From Candidatus Nitrosopumilus sp. (GTDB lineage Archaea; Thermoproteota; Nitrososphaeria; Nitrososphaerales; Nitrosopumilaceae), in contig JAOUAE010000017.1 in NCBI GenBank assembly GCA_029861085.1, positions 1-15,866 of the forward strand: a DNA stretch of 15,866 bases, written 5' to 3'. The translations under genes were made by a program, and so were the position numbers. Positions 13,388 to 15,866 of the stretch are shown piece after piece. The first letter of the stretch is position 1, and every line of letters begins with the position of its first letter. The notes below the pieces were generated by a model. The model was given only the letters and a program-made list of their open reading frames with translations. It was not told the origin of the DNA and did no database searches.

Positions 13388-13537
13388 TTAGTCCTTTTTT
13401 TCCTTATCTGTTTTTTCTTTTCCTGGCTTATCCCACATGTGCATAGTTCCTCTAATCATAAAAGATCCTACTATTATGGCAACCAATCCTCCAACTATGA
13501 ATAAAAAGAATTTTCCAATATCTTTGATGCTTGCCAT
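13388..13537 (-). CDS. 49-aa single-pass membrane protein
   Basis: ATG at 13537-13535 on minus encodes MASIKDIGKFFLFIVGGLVA, then IIVGSFMIRGTMHMWDKPGK and a charged EKTDKEKKD tail. One clear helix spans residues about 9-28. The positive and negative C-terminal tail would face the cytoplasm if the N-terminus is outside. The MRGTMHMW segment has Met/His residues after the helix. It is the first gene of the minus-strand small-gene run and divergent from the 32-aa membrane peptide. Function is unknown; it could be an accessory subunit of a membrane complex. Confidence 0.65.
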   Translation of the reverse strand: MASIKDIGKFFLFIVGGLVAIIVGSFMIRGTMHMWDKPGKEKTDKEKKD

Positions 13538-13620
13538 TACTACTGATCCTTATCTGTCTAATTATAATTGTCTGAGGATATCAATTAGATTCAATAGTGA
13601 GTTTGAAATTTTCTTGTCAT

Positions 13621-13719
13621 ATGTCTAAGATTAAGCAGGTTGTTGCCTGGATTGCAATCGCTGGAAGTGTAGTTGGCTTTTTCTTCTTTTCTATAGAAAT
13701 GGCTGAAATTATGCGATGA
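13621..13719 (+). CDS. 32-aa membrane peptide
   Basis: ATG at 13621 encodes MSKIKQVVAWIAIAGSVVGF, then FFFSIEMAEIMR. The single hydrophobic helix (about 7-24), flanked by basic N-terminal and acidic C-terminal residues, is typical of one-helix small membrane proteins. It faces the 49-aa membrane protein gene across 83 bases of divergent promoter DNA. It may be part of a larger complex, but the partner is unknown. The composition strongly resembles a real protein rather than chance AT-rich translation. Confidence 0.6.
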   Translation: MSKIKQVVAWIAIAGSVVGFFFFSIEMAEIMR

Positions 13720-13728
13720 TTGTGAAAA

Positions 13729-13736
13729 CTAAATAC
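13729..13736 (+). promoter_or_regulatory. TATA-like box of the split-barrel gene
   Basis: CTAAATAC lies 25-32 bases before the TTG start at 13761, consistent with a leaderless transcript. A second A/T run (TTTAAATAAT, 13747-13756) lies too close to the start to serve as the TATA box for it. Confidence 0.35.
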
Positions 13737-13760
13737 GTTCTATTTCTTTAAATAATAACA

Positions 13761-14204
13761 TTGATAATCACTCAAGAAATTAAGGACTTTTTGAATTTAC
13801 AAAAACTTGGTTATGTTGCAACTGTTTCATCTGATGGCAAACCAAACATTTCTCCAAAGGGCACCATCATTGGTTGGACCTCTAAAACACTGGCATTTGC
13901 AGATATTCGCTCACCTGACACAATGAAGAATCTCCAAGATAATCCTAATGTTGAAATCAATGTAATTGATCCTCTTCTTCGCAAGGGCTACTTGTTTCAG
14001 GGTGTAACTAAAACTATTGTGAATGGGGACACTTTTGAGGCAATACTGAACTATTATAGAATTAATGGCATCAAAAGTCCAATTAACTCAATTGTATTAG
14101 TTGATGTTTCAAATGTATCTACAGTAACTTCTCCTTTGTATGATATGGGCGTTTCCGAACAAGCAATAAAATCAAAATGGCAAAAGCATTTTACAGATCT
14201 ATGA
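13761..14204 (+). CDS. Pyridoxamine-5'-phosphate-oxidase-like FMN-binding protein
   Basis: This 147-residue protein has the FMN-binding split-barrel fold of the PNPOx-like superfamily. The N-terminal LNLQKLGYVATVSSDGKPNI followed by SPKGTI is the characteristic first hairpin, and FADIRSPDTMKNLQDNPNVE precedes the second. Such small relatives reduce or bind flavins, F420 or haem and are rarely true pyridoxal-phosphate enzymes; the cofactor cannot be told here. The start is TTG at 13761. The length is normal for a stand-alone family member. The last six bases overlap the convergent coiled-coil gene. Confidence 0.85.
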   Translation: MIITQEIKDFLNLQKLGYVATVSSDGKPNISPKGTIIGWTSKTLAFADIRSPDTMKNLQDNPNVEINVIDPLLRKGYLFQGVTKTIVNGDTFEAILNYYRINGIKSPINSIVLVDVSNVSTVTSPLYDMGVSEQAIKSKWQKHFTDL

Positions 14205-14981
14205 TTTGTCTGTAAGGTTTGTAGTTGATTTCAGTTTTTCTAAATCTTTTTTAGTTTTTTCGTGTTCTTCTTTTTCTTTTTCTAGTGATAATTGAACTGT
14301 TTCCAATTCTTTTAATGTTGTGTTGAGTTTTGATTTTAATGAACCTACAACTGCACTTGCAGCTTCAATTATGCCTGCAGAACTTTTTGTATCATTATTT
14401 TCGCCCTCAATGAATTCTTTTTCAGAAGGAGTTAGAATACTTGTATCTTCGAAATGATCTTTTTTTTCTAATTCTTCTTTTGCATTGTACAATCTAGAGT
14501 TTGCCTCGTCTAGTTCTTTTTCAACTTCAACTTGTTGTTTTCTTATGCTGTGGAGTGTAGACTGTTCCTGTATGATCTGTTCTTTGACTTCGTCATATTT
14601 TTTTGTAAAATCTTCTAATTCTTGTTTCATTTTTGAATGTCGCTCTTCATTTTTTTTGAATTCCTCAATTGATTTTGAATCTTTAATTAATTCTAATTTT
14701 TTATTTCTCTCTCTAATCTCTTTGTATTCTCGTTGAATAATGTCTAATTCCATCTTTTTTTGGTTAAGTTCTTTTTTTACCGACATTATGTTACTGGTTG
14801 TTGCATCGTACTCTTTTCTTACGGTCTCAATTTTTTGTGTTATGTTGTCTAGTTCTTCTTGTTTTTCTCTAAATTCTTTTTGTAGTTTTTCCACTTCTAC
14901 TTCGAGTTCTTCTTTTAGGATTTCCTCTTCATTTTTTTCAGCTGTTGCTTCTTCTGTCTTTTTTTTACCAAAAAATCCCAT
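14199..14981 (-). CDS. Long coiled-coil protein
   Basis: The 260-residue protein opens with MGFFGKKKTEEATAEKNEEE. Almost all of residues 20-175 is heptad-patterned Glu/Lys/Leu coiled coil (LQKEFREKQEELDNITQKIE, KMELDIIQREYKEIRERNKK). A short break with ILTPSEKEFIEG (about 182-195) and a small hydrophobic patch AGIIEAASAVVGSLKSKL follow, then a final coiled coil of about 40 residues. The start GFFGKKK resembles other archaeal proteins that use a short basic amphipathic end, possibly for membrane or partner binding. A structural or scaffold role is likely, though the exact function is unknown. It is the third gene of the lysS unit, 37 bases after the 66-aa gene, and its stop overlaps the convergent split-barrel gene. 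Confidence 0.85.
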   Translation of the reverse strand: MGFFGKKKTEEATAEKNEEEILKEELEVEVEKLQKEFREKQEELDNITQKIETVRKEYDATTSNIMSVKKELNQKKMELDIIQREYKEIRERNKKLELIKDSKSIEEFKKNEERHSKMKQELEDFTKKYDEVKEQIIQEQSTLHSIRKQQVEVEKELDEANSRLYNAKEELEKKDHFEDTSILTPSEKEFIEGENNDTKSSAGIIEAASAVVGSLKSKLNTTLKELETVQLSLEKEKEEHEKTKKDLEKLKSTTNLTDKS

Positions 14982-15018
14982 ATCTTTCTCCGACTTTTAC
15001 CAAAAAATTAATCTTTCT

Positions 15019-15219
15019 TCATTCCTGTTTTACTCGCCCTTTGAAAAATTTTAGATAAAATCCGATACTCCCAATGATTATTCCTCCGATTAATGACATT
15101 GTGCCTAATTCTCGCATATCTTGATAGATATTCGGTGCAAGAAACAACAACAATGCTCCTAAAATGATGAGTGCAAATCCGCCACTGTTTTTTGATTTAT
15201 TGTGTTCGCCGTGAACCAT
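15019..15219 (-). CDS. 66-aa two-helix membrane protein
   Basis: ATG at 15219-15217 encodes MVHGEHNKSKNSGGFALIIL, with a first helix at about 14-30 (GFALIILGALLLFLAP) and a second at about 40-57 (MSLIGGIIIGSIGFYL). A basic end (FFKGRVKQE) follows. The N-terminus is His- and Lys-rich. It follows the lysyl-tRNA synthetase stop by two bases, so the two are almost certainly translated from one mRNA, although a functional link is not evident. Small two-helix proteins like this often lack a known role. Confidence 0.8.
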   Translation of the reverse strand: MVHGEHNKSKNSGGFALIILGALLLFLAPNIYQDMRELGTMSLIGGIIIGSIGFYLKFFKGRVKQE

Positions 15220-15221
15220 GA

Positions 15222-15866
15222 TTATGTGTACTCTGAAAGAGTTTTTGCTACTTGCTTTCTTCCTATGTCCGAAATGAATGGTCCTATTTTGGGTCCTCTT
15301 GATGTTCCAAGTATGATCTGATATAATGTCTTAAAGAAATCTTTTGGTTGTACATCATTTGATTTTGCAATTTGATATATTGTATTTTGAATATCTTCTG
15401 GTTCTTTTTCAGCACCAAGTGATTCCACTAGCATTTTCAGTGCTTTTTTCGTAGTATCGTTTAATTCCACTTGAGATTTTTCTTGCTGTTCAAACTCGTT
15501 TGAAAAATTCCCTGCAAGTTCAATGAGTTTTTCTATTTCTGGCTCCGGATTTTTTATTACTCCATAATCCAATAATTTCTTCATTACTCTTTCTGCTCTG
15601 TTTTCTTTGAAAATTTTTGCTAATTCAATTACTAGTCTATAGTTTACATGTGTGCTTGATTGTTTTGGAGGATCTAGGAGATTCACATATTCATAAAGCC
15701 CTTTTGATTTTACCACTTTTGCTTGATTGTCTACTTTGGTTCGTCCAAAATAGATGTCTTCCAATTCGTTGTATTCATTCATTAATGATGGGATGTCTTC
15801 AAATCCTAGTTCCCTTGCACCTGTAATTCTTTTGTATAGCAATAATAGAATTGATTTTGGACTGCC
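15222..15866 (-). CDS. lysS: Lysyl-tRNA synthetase, class I, C-terminal part
   Basis: The frame enters from beyond the right edge and ends in TAA at 15224-15222, showing about 214 residues. The segment GARELGFEDIPSLMNEYNEL and the final part (KDFFKTLYQIILGTSRGPKI, then GPFISDIGRKQVAKTLSEY) match the helical anticodon-binding C-terminal region of class I lysyl-tRNA synthetase, the form used by most archaea. The catalytic HIGH and KMSKS motifs lie outside the window. Internal TTG at 15842 is not the start because the codons before it (GSPKSILL) also fit the family. It leads the 66-aa membrane and coiled-coil genes in one unit. Confidence 0.9.
   Translation of the reverse strand, partial: GSPKSILLLLYKRITGARELGFEDIPSLMNEYNELEDIYFGRTKVDNQAKVVKSKGLYEYVNLLDPPKQSSTHVNYRLVIELAKIFKENRAERVMKKLLDYGVIKNPEPEIEKLIELAGNFSNEFEQQEKSQVELNDTTKKALKMLVESLGAEKEPEDIQNTIYQIAKSNDVQPKDFFKTLYQIILGTSRGPKIGPFISDIGRKQVAKTLSEYT

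Noticed and set aside
1..15866. Mobile elements, CRISPR arrays, rRNA genes
   Set aside because: No transposase, integrase, terminal inverted repeats, regularly spaced repeats or rRNA-like sequence was seen on either strand.

Overview
The window reads as a stretch of low-GC archaeal chromosome, most likely from an ammonia-oxidising thaumarchaeon (Nitrososphaerota, Nitrosopumilales-like). The reasons are the AT-rich composition, the class I (archaeal-type) lysyl-tRNA synthetase at the right edge, frequent TTG/GTG starts, A/T-rich TATA-like boxes about 25-30 bases before many start codons (leaderless transcripts), few Shine-Dalgarno sites, and many short lineage-restricted proteins. The assignment is by recognition only; no search was run.

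Left part (1-3420): a partial secreted or membrane-anchored protein leaves the left edge on the minus strand. A tightly overlapping plus-strand unit follows: a 28-codon ORF, an 81-aa protein and a Cu(I)-transporting P1B-type ATPase (copA). The ATPase is split into two frames at a GGGG run at 2293-2296. One extra G would join the halves into about 809 residues with all catalytic motifs. Its N-terminal metal-binding domains have also lost their CxxC motifs.

Middle part (3421-8880): gene-poor DNA with very short ORFs, some carrying Cys/His metal-binding patterns, a Lys-rich protein and a decayed ORF. It is followed by an alpha/beta hydrolase, a nitroreductase, a DUF6659-like protein, a SHOCT-like protein and a CBS-pair protein, mostly as single plus-strand genes with their own TATA-like boxes.

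Right-centre (8881-12700): a four-helix membrane protein on minus, then on plus 3-methyladenine DNA glycosylase I (tag), a compact beta-carbonic-anhydrase-like protein, an Nramp-family transporter with an atypical metal site, ferritin 21 bases behind it, and a 110-aa conserved-looking protein.

Right part (12697-15866): a minus-strand run of small genes (36-aa Cys/His protein, a Cys-rich protein without a normal start codon, a 99-aa protein, a 49-aa one-helix membrane protein), a divergent 32-aa membrane peptide and an FMN-binding split-barrel protein on plus. A minus-strand unit closes the window: lysyl-tRNA synthetase (entering from the right), a 66-aa membrane protein and a 260-aa coiled-coil protein.

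Metal handling recurs: the Cu(I) ATPase, the Nramp-like carrier, ferritin, and several microproteins of about 30-70 residues with Cys/His patterns. These short ORFs, most of them below usual gene-calling length limits, are the least described content here. Convergent genes in several places end with overlapping or abutting stop codons.
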